Part shown: in pieces, positions 26,161-33,653 of the stretch | Position numbering within the stretch: the first letter of the stretch is position 1 | Layout of the letters: each line of letters begins with the position of its first letter | Assembly (NCBI GenBank): GCA_021843755.1 | Contig: JAKBWB010000014.1 | Location: 21,549 to 85,548, forward strand | DNA: 64,000 bases | Direction of reading: 5' to 3' | Origin: Pseudomonadota bacterium | GTDB taxonomy: Bacteria; Pseudomonadota; Gammaproteobacteria; Steroidobacterales; Steroidobacteraceae | Made by a program: the position numbers and the translations under genes | Notes under the pieces: model-generated | What the model was told of the DNA's origin: nothing | Seen by the model: only the letters and a program-made list of their open reading frames with translations | The model's database searches: none

Positions 26161-26600
26161 GAGTGCCTCAGGTTGCCGCCGCGCGGCACGACCGCCATCG
26201 TCAGACGCGAGACGCAGATCAGCCGCTCGCGCTCGTCACGGATCTCTATGCCCCAGACCTGGCTGCGATGGCCGATGTGAAAGGGTCGCGCCGTCGCGGT
26301 GACCCTGCCGCTGATCACCGGGCGCAGGTGGTTGGCGTTGAGCTCCTGGCCGAGGCACATGAAGCGCTCCGGATCGATGCAGAGGTTGGCCGCTACGCTG
26401 CCGACGGTTTCGGCCAGAGCGGCCGATACGCCGCCGTGCAGGACGCCGTAGGGTTGGTGGAGATCGGGCGTGACCTCGAGCGTTGCCCGCAGATAGTCCG
26501 CCCCGATGTCCGACAGCCGAACGCCGATGCGCTCGGCGAACCCGCCGCGCGCGACCTGCGCCAGGGATTGGCGCGAAATGTCGCTGAACCAGATGCCCAT
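26157..26600 (-). CDS. Hotdog-fold thioesterase, PaaI/MenI-EntH type
   Basis: A 147-residue single hotdog domain. The helix contains YGVLHGGVSAALAETVGS, with HGG at 55-57 and the probable catalytic Glu64. ECxG-like contacts and GHRSQVWGIEI strands match the YdiI/EntH group, which hydrolyses aromatic or small acyl-CoA (or acyl-carrier) thioesters. The physiological substrate cannot be told. ATG 26600 begins MGIWFS. It heads a minus-strand run with lptM (4-bp overlap) and polA. Confidence 0.75.
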   Translation of the reverse strand: MGIWFSDISRQSLAQVARGGFAERIGVRLSDIGADYLRATLEVTPDLHQPYGVLHGGVSAALAETVGSVAANLCIDPERFMCLGQELNANHLRPVISGRVTATARPFHIGHRSQVWGIEIRDERERLICVSRLTMAVVPRGGNLRHS

Positions 26601-26759
26601 GCGGCCGGATTCTAGCCCGGAATGCGCGCGGCCCGCAGGGGGCCTCGATGGCCGAGGCGCCCCACGCGGACGTTTCCTCGAGATCGCGACTTCCCGTCGC
26701 TGCACGGATGGTGGCACTCTTGGCGCCATCCTGCGTGTCTCGAAAGAGAGCGTGCGCTC

Positions 26760-27395
26760 GTGAAACTCTACACATATTACCGCAGCTCCGCCGCCTACCG
26801 GGTTCGCATCGCGCTGAACCTCAAGGGCATCGCCTATGAACAGGTGCCCGTGGACCTGCGCGCGGGTGCGCAGCGCGCGGCCGAGTACCTGGAACACAAC
26901 CCGCAGGGCCTCGTGCCGAGCCTGCAGGACGGTGGCGCGACGCTCGGTCAGTCGCTCGCCATCATCGAGTACCTCGAGGAGAGGCACCCCGAGCCGCCGC
27001 TGCTGCCCGGCACGGCGCTCGATCGCGCACGCGTGCGCGCACTGGCGCTCGCCGTCGCCTGTGACCTGCATCCGCTGAACAACCAGCGTGTATTGAACTA
27101 CCTGCGCGGGCCGCTGGGTCAGGACGAGAGCGCGGTCGAGGCATGGTATCGGCACTGGATCGCCGAAGGTTTCCGCGCCCTGGAGCAGACGGCGCGGCAT
27201 ACGAGCGATGGTCATCATCTGTATGGCGGGCATGTCACGCTGGCCGACGTCTGTCTCGCCCCGCAGGTCTTCAACGCCCGGCGCTTCAACTGTGACCTGG
27301 CGCCCTACCCGACCCTGTGCAGTGTCTGCGCGTATCTCGAGACGCTTCCGGCCTTCGCCGCCGCCGCGCCCGCGGCGCAGCCGGATGCGCCCTGA
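26760..27395 (+). CDS. maiA: Maleylacetoacetate isomerase (zeta-class GST)
   Basis: A 211-residue glutathione-dependent isomerase that makes fumarylacetoacetate in tyrosine/aromatic breakdown. It opens MKLYTYYRSSAAYRVRIALN with the zeta-class Ser pair (9-10) in the position of the usual SSCS motif. NPQGLVPSLQDGG and SLAIIEYLEERHP form the glutathione site, and LALAVACDLHPLNNQRV is typical of zeta enzymes. The start is GTG 26760. No hmgA or fahA is next to it, so it is detached from the pathway it normally serves. Confidence 0.85.
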   Translation: MKLYTYYRSSAAYRVRIALNLKGIAYEQVPVDLRAGAQRAAEYLEHNPQGLVPSLQDGGATLGQSLAIIEYLEERHPEPPLLPGTALDRARVRALALAVACDLHPLNNQRVLNYLRGPLGQDESAVEAWYRHWIAEGFRALEQTARHTSDGHHLYGGHVTLADVCLAPQVFNARRFNCDLAPYPTLCSVCAYLETLPAFAAAAPAAQPDAP

Positions 27396-27403
27396 CGCGC
27401 CTC

Positions 27404-28294
27404 TCAGGCGCGCGGATCGCCGTTTCTGGCGGGCTCGAACAGCTCGGTCTTCAGGCGGAAGATCGCCGAGATGTCCTCGTCACCGTGGCCACGGGCGATG
27501 AGCTCGGCGTATTCTTCCAACATGCGCTCGACCATCGGCAGTGAAACGCCGAACCGCGCCGCCATGTCGCGGCAGATGGTCAGATCCTTGGCGTGCAGCC
27601 GGACGCGGAAGCCCGCGGGGTAGCTGCCGCGTAGCATGTTGGGCGCGCGATGCACGAAGTACCAGCTGGAGCCGGCGCCCTTGCTCAGCGTCTCGATGAG
27701 CTTCTCGAGCGGCAGGCCCTGCGCGTGCGCGAAAGCCATCGCCTCGGCGACCGCCTCGATGATCCCCGCGCACATGATCTGATTGGTGGCTTTGGCGGCC
27801 TGACCGCTGCCGACCGGTCCGAACAGCGTCACGGTGCGGCCCAGGGCTTGGAGCACGGGACGGGCCCGCTCGAAGGGCTCGGGGTCGCCGCCGCACATGA
27901 TCGCGAGCGTGCCATCGCGCGCGCCCTCCACGCCGCCGCTTACCGGGCAGTCGAGAAAGCTCACGTCCCGGGGACGAAGCAGATCGGCGGCGCGGCGCGC
28001 GGTGTCCGCGGCCGTGGTGGAGCAGTCGATCAACAGTGCGCCGGCGGGAAATCCCACGGCGAGCGCGCCCGCCATTTCCAACACATCGGCATCCGCCGAG
28101 ACACAAGTCACCACCGCCTCGACGCTCGCGGCCAGCTCGGCCGGCGATGCGCTGGGGGTGACGCCGAGTTCTGCTGCGAGCGTCTGGGCCTTGTGCGGCG
28201 TACGGTTCCAGATCGCGCTCAGGAGGCCCGCCTTGTGCAGATTGCGGGCCATGTGCATACCCATCGCGCCGAGTCCGACGAATCCCACACGCAT
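27404..28294 (-). CDS. NAD(P)-binding beta-hydroxyacid dehydrogenase (GlxR/MmsB/GarR family)
   Basis: A 296-residue enzyme. The N-terminal Rossmann motif is GFVGLGAMGMHMARNL (4-19), the substrate-binding loop is CPVSGGVEGARDGTL (116-130), and catalytic Lys168 is in AAKATNQIM with Asn171. The helical C-terminal domain completes the 3-hydroxyisobutyrate/tartronate semialdehyde reductase fold. The exact substrate is not decided by sequence. Its stop is at the centre of a perfect CGCGCCT/AGGCGCG hairpin (27396-27412) shared with the end of maiA, without a T tract. Confidence 0.82.
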   Translation of the reverse strand: MRVGFVGLGAMGMHMARNLHKAGLLSAIWNRTPHKAQTLAAELGVTPSASPAELAASVEAVVTCVSADADVLEMAGALAVGFPAGALLIDCSTTAADTARRAADLLRPRDVSFLDCPVSGGVEGARDGTLAIMCGGDPEPFERARPVLQALGRTVTLFGPVGSGQAAKATNQIMCAGIIEAVAEAMAFAHAQGLPLEKLIETLSKGAGSSWYFVHRAPNMLRGSYPAGFRVRLHAKDLTICRDMAARFGVSLPMVERMLEEYAELIARGHGDEDISAIFRLKTELFEPARNGDPRA

Positions 28295-28519
28295 CGCTGT
28301 CGCCGCCCCTCCGTCCGTTGCCCGTCACCCTCGGCCGCGACCCATGAAGCGTTGGCGCGTCAATGTGCGCGCCGCCGAAGGACACACTGTGGCGGCAACG
28401 ATCGTCCGCGCGCAATCGCGCGGTGCCGTGCCGCCCGGGACGGTCATCACGACGCGCCGGTCGCGATCCCCGTCCGCGACCGCGACTATAGGGCTATTGG
28501 GACGAGAGCGGAACCATGC

Positions 28520-28999
28520 TCAGGGGCTGGAATTCGACCCCGGTCCGCAAAGCTGGTCCATTTCCTCGCGGGCTTTGACGCGCGCGGCATCGTCCTGCGC
28601 GCTGGTCATGTAATGGCGATGGCCGTTCTTGCCGACGGTGTACAGGCGCCGCGCATACAGAAGATGCTGGTAGACCGCTTTGGCCTCCTTGCAGCGCTTA
28701 GCTCGCAGTCTGGCTTCCACCGTCGCGACGGCGCGCTCGGCCTTTCTGTGCTCGAGCGTGCGGTTCGCTGCTTGATCCTCGGCCGCGACGCTGTCCTGCG
28801 CATGCGTCGCGCTGGCGCTCGAGGCGGCGGGTGTCCCGGTTTCCGTCCTGATGCGTACGGCTCCGGGGCGCCACTGATCGCTGTAGTGGACCACGCCATG
28901 TTTGCCCACCCAGCGGTAGACGTTGGCGTGGGCCACGGACACGGTCCCGGCGAGCAATAAGGCGGCAATCGAGCTGATGCAGATCGCAGTGCGTGACAT
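28520..28999 (-). CDS. Secreted DUF4124 domain protein
   Basis: A 159-residue protein with a Sec signal peptide (1-25, ending AHA) and then NVYRWVGKHGVVHYSDQWRPGA, the DUF4124 opening. An Ala/Ser linker follows, and a charged helix at ~75-110 (ERAVATVEARLRAKRCKEAK) precedes a Tyr-rich end. AGGAG lies 6-7 bp before ATG 28999. DUF4124 proteins are periplasmic with unknown function. The 220 bp between it and the dehydrogenase start at 28294 show no other supported gene. Confidence 0.75.
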   Translation of the reverse strand: MSRTAICISSIAALLLAGTVSVAHANVYRWVGKHGVVHYSDQWRPGAVRIRTETGTPAASSASATHAQDSVAAEDQAANRTLEHRKAERAVATVEARLRAKRCKEAKAVYQHLLYARRLYTVGKNGHRHYMTSAQDDAARVKAREEMDQLCGPGSNSSP

Positions 29000-29093
29000 A
29001 GGCGGCTCCTGGCGTCGCGGAACGCGAACCGGACCCCGCGGCACCCTTTTTACTCTGGCACAGCACGGACCGGCAGGCCAAGGCCTAGCTCTC

Positions 29094-29129
29094 AAAAATG
29101 AGATCCCCAGCCGGCGAAGCCGGCCGGGG
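29094..29129 (-). terminator. Intrinsic terminator of amtB
   Basis: On the minus strand CCCC-G-GCCGGC, a TTC loop, then GCCGGC-T-GGGG (29129-29105), followed by ATCTCATTTTT. It starts 12 bp after the amtB stop. The stem has 10 pairs around one mismatch, and five T residues (29098-29094) follow after a short gap. Confidence 0.65.
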
Positions 29130-29140
29130 ACCCGCACGTG

Positions 29141-30520
29141 CTACATGTCGTAGGCCCGCTCGCCATGGATCGTGGTATCCAGACCCTCGCGCTCGTCTTC
29201 CTCGGAGACGCGCAGTCCGATCGTGTGCTTGACCAGGTAGAAGCCGATCGCCGCCACGACCGCGGTCCAGATGATCACGACGCCCACGGCCTTGGCCTGA
29301 ATCAGCAGCTGCGCCCAGATGCCGGGGTAAGCCGCGCCGCCCGGGCCCCCGAGCGCCGGGTCGTTGAAGATGCCCGTCGCCAGGGCACCAAAAATGCCCC
29401 CTAATGCGTGGACGCCAAAGACATCGAGCGCATCATCCACGCGGATCATCCTCTTGAGCCCCGTAACGCCCCAGAAGCAGATCGGGCCGACCGCCAGCCC
29501 GATCACGAAGGCACCCGGTATGCCGACATTGCCGGCCGCGGGCGTGATCGCCACCAGCCCGGCGACCGCACCCGAAGCGGCCCCCAGCATCGACGGCTTG
29601 CCTTTGATCAGCCATTCCGTAGCCATCCAGGTGAGCACCGCGCACGCCGTGGCGAGGTAGGTATTCATGAAGGCGAGCGCGGCTGAGCCGTTCGCCTCGA
29701 GGGCCGAGCCGGCATTGAAGCCGAACCAGCCGAACCACAGGAGCGATGCTCCGATCATCGTCATGGTGATGCTGTGCGGTGGCATCGGCTCGCGGCCGAG
29801 ACCGATGCGCTTGCCCAGGAAGGCTGCGCCCACCAGCCCGGCAACCCCGGCGTTGATGTGCACCACGGTGCCGCCGGCAAAATCCAGGGCGCCCCACTGC
29901 CACAAGAGGCCACCGACCGGTTTTGCGCCAGGGGCCGTGTCGAGTCCCGGCCAGTACCACACCATGTGCGCCACGGGGCAGTAGCAGAACGTGAACCAGA
30001 ACACCAGGAACAGCAGAATGCCGGAGAACTTCACGCGCTCGACCAGCGCGCCCACGATCAGGCAGCAGGTAATGGCGGCGAAGGTGCACTGGAACGCAAC
30101 GTACACGAGCTCGTTGAGCACGACGCCTTTGGTAAAGGTGCCGATCGTGGAAAACGCGCCGGTCGCCGGATTGAACGTGCCGGCGAGGAACAGGCGGCTC
30201 AATCCGCCGATGAACGCGTTACCGGAGGTGAACGCCAGAGAGTAGCCGTAGACGCACCACAGGACGGTGATGAGGGAAAACCCCACGAACACCTGCATCA
30301 GCACCGAGAGCATGTTCTTGGTGCGGACCAGACCGCCGTAGAACAATCCGAGCGCCGGCACCGACATCAGCAGCACCAGGGCGGTGGAGGTCAACATCCA
30401 CGCCGTGTCGCCCTTGTTCGGCACGGCGGTGCCCGCGTGGGCCATCGAGGGGCTGAGTGCCGCGAGGAGGAGGGCCGCCTTCGATACGAAGGACCTGGGG
30501 GTCTTTGTAGTGCTGTGCAC
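29141..30520 (-). CDS. amtB: Ammonium transporter AmtB
   Basis: A 459-residue inner-membrane channel. A cleavable signal is at 1-29 (ending MAHA), followed by about 11 hydrophobic spans. The pore twin histidines are His221 (GGTVVHINAGVAG) and His371 (FGVHALGGIFGA), with GALVERVKF and NPSAT-type regions as in the family. It starts at GTG 30520 with GGGAG upstream. In most Proteobacteria glnK precedes amtB; here the upstream gene is divergent ubiK and no PII gene is present. The sigma-54 and NtrC motifs upstream imply induction under nitrogen limitation. Confidence 0.94.
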   Translation of the reverse strand: MHSTTKTPRSFVSKAALLLAALSPSMAHAGTAVPNKGDTAWMLTSTALVLLMSVPALGLFYGGLVRTKNMLSVLMQVFVGFSLITVLWCVYGYSLAFTSGNAFIGGLSRLFLAGTFNPATGAFSTIGTFTKGVVLNELVYVAFQCTFAAITCCLIVGALVERVKFSGILLFLVFWFTFCYCPVAHMVWYWPGLDTAPGAKPVGGLLWQWGALDFAGGTVVHINAGVAGLVGAAFLGKRIGLGREPMPPHSITMTMIGASLLWFGWFGFNAGSALEANGSAALAFMNTYLATACAVLTWMATEWLIKGKPSMLGAASGAVAGLVAITPAAGNVGIPGAFVIGLAVGPICFWGVTGLKRMIRVDDALDVFGVHALGGIFGALATGIFNDPALGGPGGAAYPGIWAQLLIQAKAVGVVIIWTAVVAAIGFYLVKHTIGLRVSEEDEREGLDTTIHGERAYDM

Positions 30521-30628
30521 GTTGTCTCCCGAGCGGTTCGGTTGAGTCGCGCGTTTTTGGCCGATCTCGCCGCAATTCGGGCTGCACGATCGGCCGGGAC
30601 GCGCGTAAGCTGATGACGCGGGCGCTGG

Positions 30629-30644
30629 TGCAGAAACCGTGCCA
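30629..30644 (-). promoter_or_regulatory. Sigma-54 (-24/-12) promoter of amtB
   Basis: The minus strand reads TGGCACGGTTTCTGCA, which matches the sigma-54 consensus TGGCACG-N4-TTGCA with a single change. The invariant GG and GC are in place. It points at amtB; the implied transcript start is near 30618, about 98 bp before GTG 30520. Confidence 0.75.
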
Positions 30645-30696
30645 CAAAGATTTTCGTTGTCGTTTCAGGAACTTGAGTGTGTTTGCGCCTGGTGCG

Positions 30697-30713
30697 CGCA
30701 CTGTTTCGGTGCC
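30697..30713. promoter_or_regulatory. NtrC-type enhancer site upstream of amtB
   Basis: CGCACTGTTTCGGTGCC keeps the GCACT-N5-GGTGC core of the known NtrC site (TGCACTAAAATGGTGCA). It lies about 87 bp upstream of the inferred sigma-54 transcript start. It is also 46 bp before ubiK on the other strand, but sigma-54 geometry fits amtB only. Confidence 0.6.
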
Positions 30714-30758
30714 CGGCGCGAGGCGCTCCGCCCCAATACAGGGCATGCGAGGTGAGTG

Positions 30759-31013
30759 ATGACGGATTTGTTCGGTATCGATGCGATTGCCAGCCGGCTC
30801 GCCGAGAGCGTCCCGCCGGCCGTGCGTGCGGTGCAAAAGGATCTGGAGACCAATTTCCGGGCCGTGTTGCGCGCCAGCCTGAGCAAGCTCGACCTGGTGA
30901 CCCGCGAGGAATTCGATACACAGACCCGGGTGCTGCAGCGCACGCGGGAGCGCCTTGCCGAGCTCGAGGCTCGGCTGGCGGCGCTCGAGGGCGCTCCGCC
31001 TGCCGGCAAGTGA
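30759..31013 (+). CDS. ubiK: Ubiquinone biosynthesis accessory factor UbiK (YqiC/BMFP)
   Basis: An 84-residue protein. The N-terminal part is an amphipathic helix (SRLAESVPPAVRAVQKDLE), then FRAVLRASLSKLDLVTREEFDTQ, which is the BMFP-domain core. A coiled coil (TRERLAELEARLAALEG) ends the protein. In known members it trimerises, binds membranes and UbiJ, and supports the aerobic ubiquinone-making complex. ubiJ is also in this window (36780). ATG 30759 is preferred over the adjoining GTG 30756; GAGGT lies about 8 bp upstream. Confidence 0.85.
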   Translation: MTDLFGIDAIASRLAESVPPAVRAVQKDLETNFRAVLRASLSKLDLVTREEFDTQTRVLQRTRERLAELEARLAALEGAPPAGK

Positions 31014-31049
31014 CGCCGGTTGCGCTGACCGCCGCCGCTGGCGTGCGCG

Positions 31050-32585
31050 ATGTTCTTCTCGCTCGCGCGACTGATCTGCCGCGCCCAGGTGGGTCTCGCG
31101 GCGCCGCTCGTGCAGGTGGAAGTCACGTTGGCCGGCGGCCTGCCGGTCTTCCACATCGTCGGGCTGCCGGCTCCCGTGGTGAGGGAGAGCCGCGAGCGGG
31201 TCCGTGCCGCGCTGCTGTCCTGCGGGTTTGAGTTTCCCGCCGGACGCATCGTCGTCAATCTCGCCCCGGCCGAGATCCCCAAGGACGGTGGCCGCTTCGA
31301 GCTGCCGATGGCCATCGGCATCCTGCTGGCATCCGGGCAATTGACCGCGCAGCCCGCAGCGCCCCCGTGTGAGGTGTACGGCGAACTCGGTCTCGATGCC
31401 GAAATACGGCCGGTGCGCGGCATTCTGCTCGCGGCCGCTCACGCGGGGCGCGCCGGCCACGAACTCATCGTGCCTGCGGCCAATCTCGAAGAAGCGCTGA
31501 TCGCGGGCACACCGGTGCGCTCGGCCTCGCACCTGCGCGAAGTGTGCGCACACTGGTCCGGAGGCCACAGCCTGCCCCTGCACCGAGGGTCGCGACCCAC
31601 AGGATCGGGGGCGGCGCATCAGCCGGATCTGCGCGATGTGCGCGGCCAGCTGCGCGCCAAGCGGGCGCTCCTGATTGCGGCGGCCGGCGGCCACAACCTG
31701 CTGCTGATCGGTCCACCCGGCAGCGGCAAGACCCTGTTGGCGCGGCGCCTGCCGACGCTTCTGCCGCCGCTCACGGACGCCGAAGCGCTCGATTGCGCGG
31801 CCATCGCCTCGGTCAGCCAGGCGGGCTTTCGGTTGGAGCGCTATGCACAGCGGCCGTTTCGCGAGCCGCATCACACCGCTTCCGTACCGGCACTGGTCGG
31901 CGGCGGCGCCCGCGCGCTCCCCGGAGAAGTCACCCTGGCACACCACGGCGTGTTGTTTCTCGACGAGCTTCCCGAGTTCGACCGCCGGACGCTCGAGGCG
32001 CTGCGCGAGCCGCTCGAGGCCGGCGTCGTCAATGTGTCACGCGCGGCGGTGCACGCGATCTATCCGGCGCGGTTTCAGCTCATTGCCGCCATGAACCCCT
32101 GTCCGTGCGGCCACGAGGGCGATGAGCAGATCCCATGCCGCTGTACCCCGGCGCAGGTCGCCCGGTACCGCGCGCGGATCTCCGGTCCGCTGCTCGAGCG
32201 CTTCGATCTTCACATCCCGGTGGATCGGCCCGAGCCTGGAGCGTTCAGCGCCGGCGCCGCGCGCGGCGAAGACAGTGCGGCGCTGGCCGAGCGCGTCGCC
32301 TGCGCCCGGGCGCGCCAGATTGCGCGTCAGGGCTGTTGCAACGCGGAGCTGACCGACGAGCACTGCGAGCGCTGGTGTGCCACCGATGCGGCGGGCGAGC
32401 GCCTGCTGGAGCAGGCCGTCGCGCGCTTCCATCTCTCGGCGCGGGCCCGCCGGCGCATCATGAAGTTGGCTCGCACCATCGCCGATCTGGACTCCGGCCC
32501 CGGTGACATTACCGCCGCGCAGCTCGGCGAGGCGGTGATGCTGCGCTGCCTGGATCGGGAACGCCTTACTTCGGTTTGCCCTTGA
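31050..32585 (+). CDS. comM: ComM / YifB-family Mg-chelatase-like AAA ATPase
   Basis: A 511-residue protein. The N-terminal Lon-like domain (1-~180) opens with MFFSLARLICRAQVGLAA. The AAA+ domain has Walker A GPPGSGKT at 221-228 and Walker B VLFLDELPEF near 305. A zinc-like CPCGHEGDEQIPCRC cluster follows, and then the C-terminal Mg_chelatase_C domain. In Vibrio the hexameric ComM helicase promotes branch migration in natural transformation. ubiK-comM adjacency is common. Its last 20 bp overlap, antisense, the end of a broken cytochrome gene. Confidence 0.92.
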   Translation: MFFSLARLICRAQVGLAAPLVQVEVTLAGGLPVFHIVGLPAPVVRESRERVRAALLSCGFEFPAGRIVVNLAPAEIPKDGGRFELPMAIGILLASGQLTAQPAAPPCEVYGELGLDAEIRPVRGILLAAAHAGRAGHELIVPAANLEEALIAGTPVRSASHLREVCAHWSGGHSLPLHRGSRPTGSGAAHQPDLRDVRGQLRAKRALLIAAAGGHNLLLIGPPGSGKTLLARRLPTLLPPLTDAEALDCAAIASVSQAGFRLERYAQRPFREPHHTASVPALVGGGARALPGEVTLAHHGVLFLDELPEFDRRTLEALREPLEAGVVNVSRAAVHAIYPARFQLIAAMNPCPCGHEGDEQIPCRCTPAQVARYRARISGPLLERFDLHIPVDRPEPGAFSAGAARGEDSAALAERVACARARQIARQGCCNAELTDEHCERWCATDAAGERLLEQAVARFHLSARARRRIMKLARTIADLDSGPGDITAAQLGEAVMLRCLDRERLTSVCP

Positions 32586-33063
32586 CCATCCGCGGATCGA
32601 CCAGCGACACCAGGTCGTTGACGGCCCGCCTGACCACCGCGTCCGGACGGTTCGGACGGCCGCCCTCGGCCGGCATCACGCCGGTCGAGCCGTGGTAGCC
32701 GTGCAGCGCGTGCTCGTATCGCCTCGCCGGCCTCGGGTGCCCCCGCGATGACCGGTCCGTGGCAGGCGCTGCAGATCTGCTCTAATGTTTGCCCGTGGTC
32801 GGTATGCTGAGGCCGCCGCTCGAGGCGCCCGTCGCGGGCGCGCCTGCCGGGCCGGCAGTGCTCCGCCCGGCGACCGCTTTCGCCTTGGACGGTGCGACGT
32901 TCCCTTGCAGCTTGTGGATGTACTCGTTTTCCGACAAGACTTCCCGTTCCTGCGTGTGGGCGCCGATGTAGCGGGCGATAATGAAGAAGACAATGGCGAT
33001 CGTCGCCAGGGTGCCGATGACCAGGCTGAACACTCGGATGAAATGCGAGTCCTGCTTGCTCAC
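32566..33063 (-). pseudogene. Disrupted cytochrome c5-type gene
   Basis: From GTG 33063 (GAGAGG upstream) the frame encodes a membrane-anchored N-terminus (VIGTLATIAIVFFIIARYIG) and the typical IHKLQGNVAP segment, then hits TAG in GLSIPTTGKH near 32785. In the next frame follow QTLEQICSACHG, with the CxxCH heme motif, and IAGAPEAG. After about 32720 a third frame carries YEHALHGYHG, GVMPAEGGRPN and the end VSLVDPRMVKGKPK, stop 32566. So there are two frame breaks, with roughly 15 expected codons missing between the second and third segments. No single product can be made. A sequencing error is possible for the first break but less so for the second. Confidence 0.75.
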
Positions 33064-33157
33064 GATACCTCTCTGGGGAATCTGTGAACGCGGAAGCCGC
33101 CAGTATAGCCGCTCGCGGGCGCAACGGCTGAAACGGGCGCAGGGTGGTGGTCGGGCA

Positions 33158-33198
33158 GGCCACCGGGGCGGGAGCATGCTCCCGCAATCGCGGTGGCC
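33158..33198. repeat. Nested palindrome, REP-like
   Basis: An outer GGCCACC (33158-33164) / GGTGGCC (33192-33198) pair encloses a perfect 18-bp palindrome GCGGGAGCATGCTCCCGC (33168-33185). This resembles REP-type extragenic palindromes of Pseudomonas and Xanthomonas in form. Only one copy is visible in the window, so repeat status is unproven. It lies between the broken cytochrome gene and tRNA-Arg. Confidence 0.35.
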
Positions 33199-33327
33199 TC
33201 TCCATGGACGGGCGTGCGTAGAGCCGCGTATCATCACCCTCCCCCGGCGGAAGGGGGCCGTGCAGGACACGTCCCTGGACAGCCCCCGGCCCGGCCATCC
33301 GTGGCCAGGCGCGCGCCGTTGCGCGGC

Positions 33328-33404
33328 GCGCCCGTAGCTCAGTTGGATAGAGTGGCAGCCTCCGAAGCTGCAGGTCGCTGGTTCGAATCCAGTCGGGCGC
33401 GCCA
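33328..33404 (+). tRNA. tRNA-Arg (anticodon CCG)
   Basis: A 77-nt cloverleaf including an encoded CCA. The acceptor GCGCCCG (33328-33334) pairs with CGGGCGC (33394-33400). The D-arm is GCTCAGTTGGATAGAGT, the anticodon stem GCAGC/GCTGC flanks the loop CTCCGAA with anticodon CCG, and the T-arm is GCTGG-TTCGAAT-CCAGT. CCG reads CGG arginine codons, common in this G+C-rich genome. Its 3' end is duplicated downstream. Confidence 0.95.
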
Positions 33405-33465
33405 ATTTGCACGGGTCGGTGGACCCGAGCGGCCGGATCGCTGGTTCGACAAACGCGCCGGGAGC
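33386..33465 (+). repeat. 80-bp direct repeat, copy 1 (starts in the tRNA-Arg T-arm)
   Basis: Runs from the T-loop/T-stem of tRNA-Arg through its CCA end and on for 61 bp. It matches copy 2 at 33526-33605 with a single difference (G/A at 33415/33555). The non-tRNA part contains CGCTGGTTCGA (33439-33449), itself a fragment of the tRNA T-arm. Confidence 0.8.
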
Positions 33466-33525
33466 GCGTTTGGACGGTGCGTAGCACCGGCCCCGAAGGG
33501 GCGCCCGCCAGGGATGGTAGGGCGC

Positions 33526-33605
33526 AATCCAGTCGGGCGCGCCAATTTGCACGGATCGGTGGACCCGAGCGGCCGGATCGCTGGTTCGACAAACGCGCCG
33601 GGAGC
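33526..33605 (+). repeat. 80-bp direct repeat, copy 2 (tRNA-Arg 3'-end fragment)
   Basis: A second copy, offset by 140 bp, begins AATCCAGTCGGGCGCGCCA, the last 19 bases of the tRNA, with no tRNA body before it. The 60 bp between copies (33466-33525) contains no gene. The copy ends 48 bp before the DUF481 gene. The pattern is like an attachment-site duplication or a tandem duplication across the tRNA end. Confidence 0.8.
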
Positions 33606-33653
33606 AAGCGCGGCCGGACCGCAAGACGCCTGAGCAGCGAGGAACTCGACTCG

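Noticed and set aside
27396..27412. Perfect 7-bp hairpin CGCGCCT/AGGCGCG between maiA and the dehydrogenase as a bidirectional terminator
   Set aside because: There is no T tract on either strand and it overlaps a stop codon, so function is unsupported.
28344..28613. Plus-strand frame starting MKRWRVNVRAAEGHT between the dehydrogenase and DUF4124 genes
   Set aside because: It overlaps the DUF4124 gene antisense, has no ribosome-binding site and has no recognisable domain.
33386..33605. The two 80-bp repeats as a minimal CRISPR array
   Set aside because: Only two copies, far too long, with a tRNA fragment at the start and no cas genes in the window.
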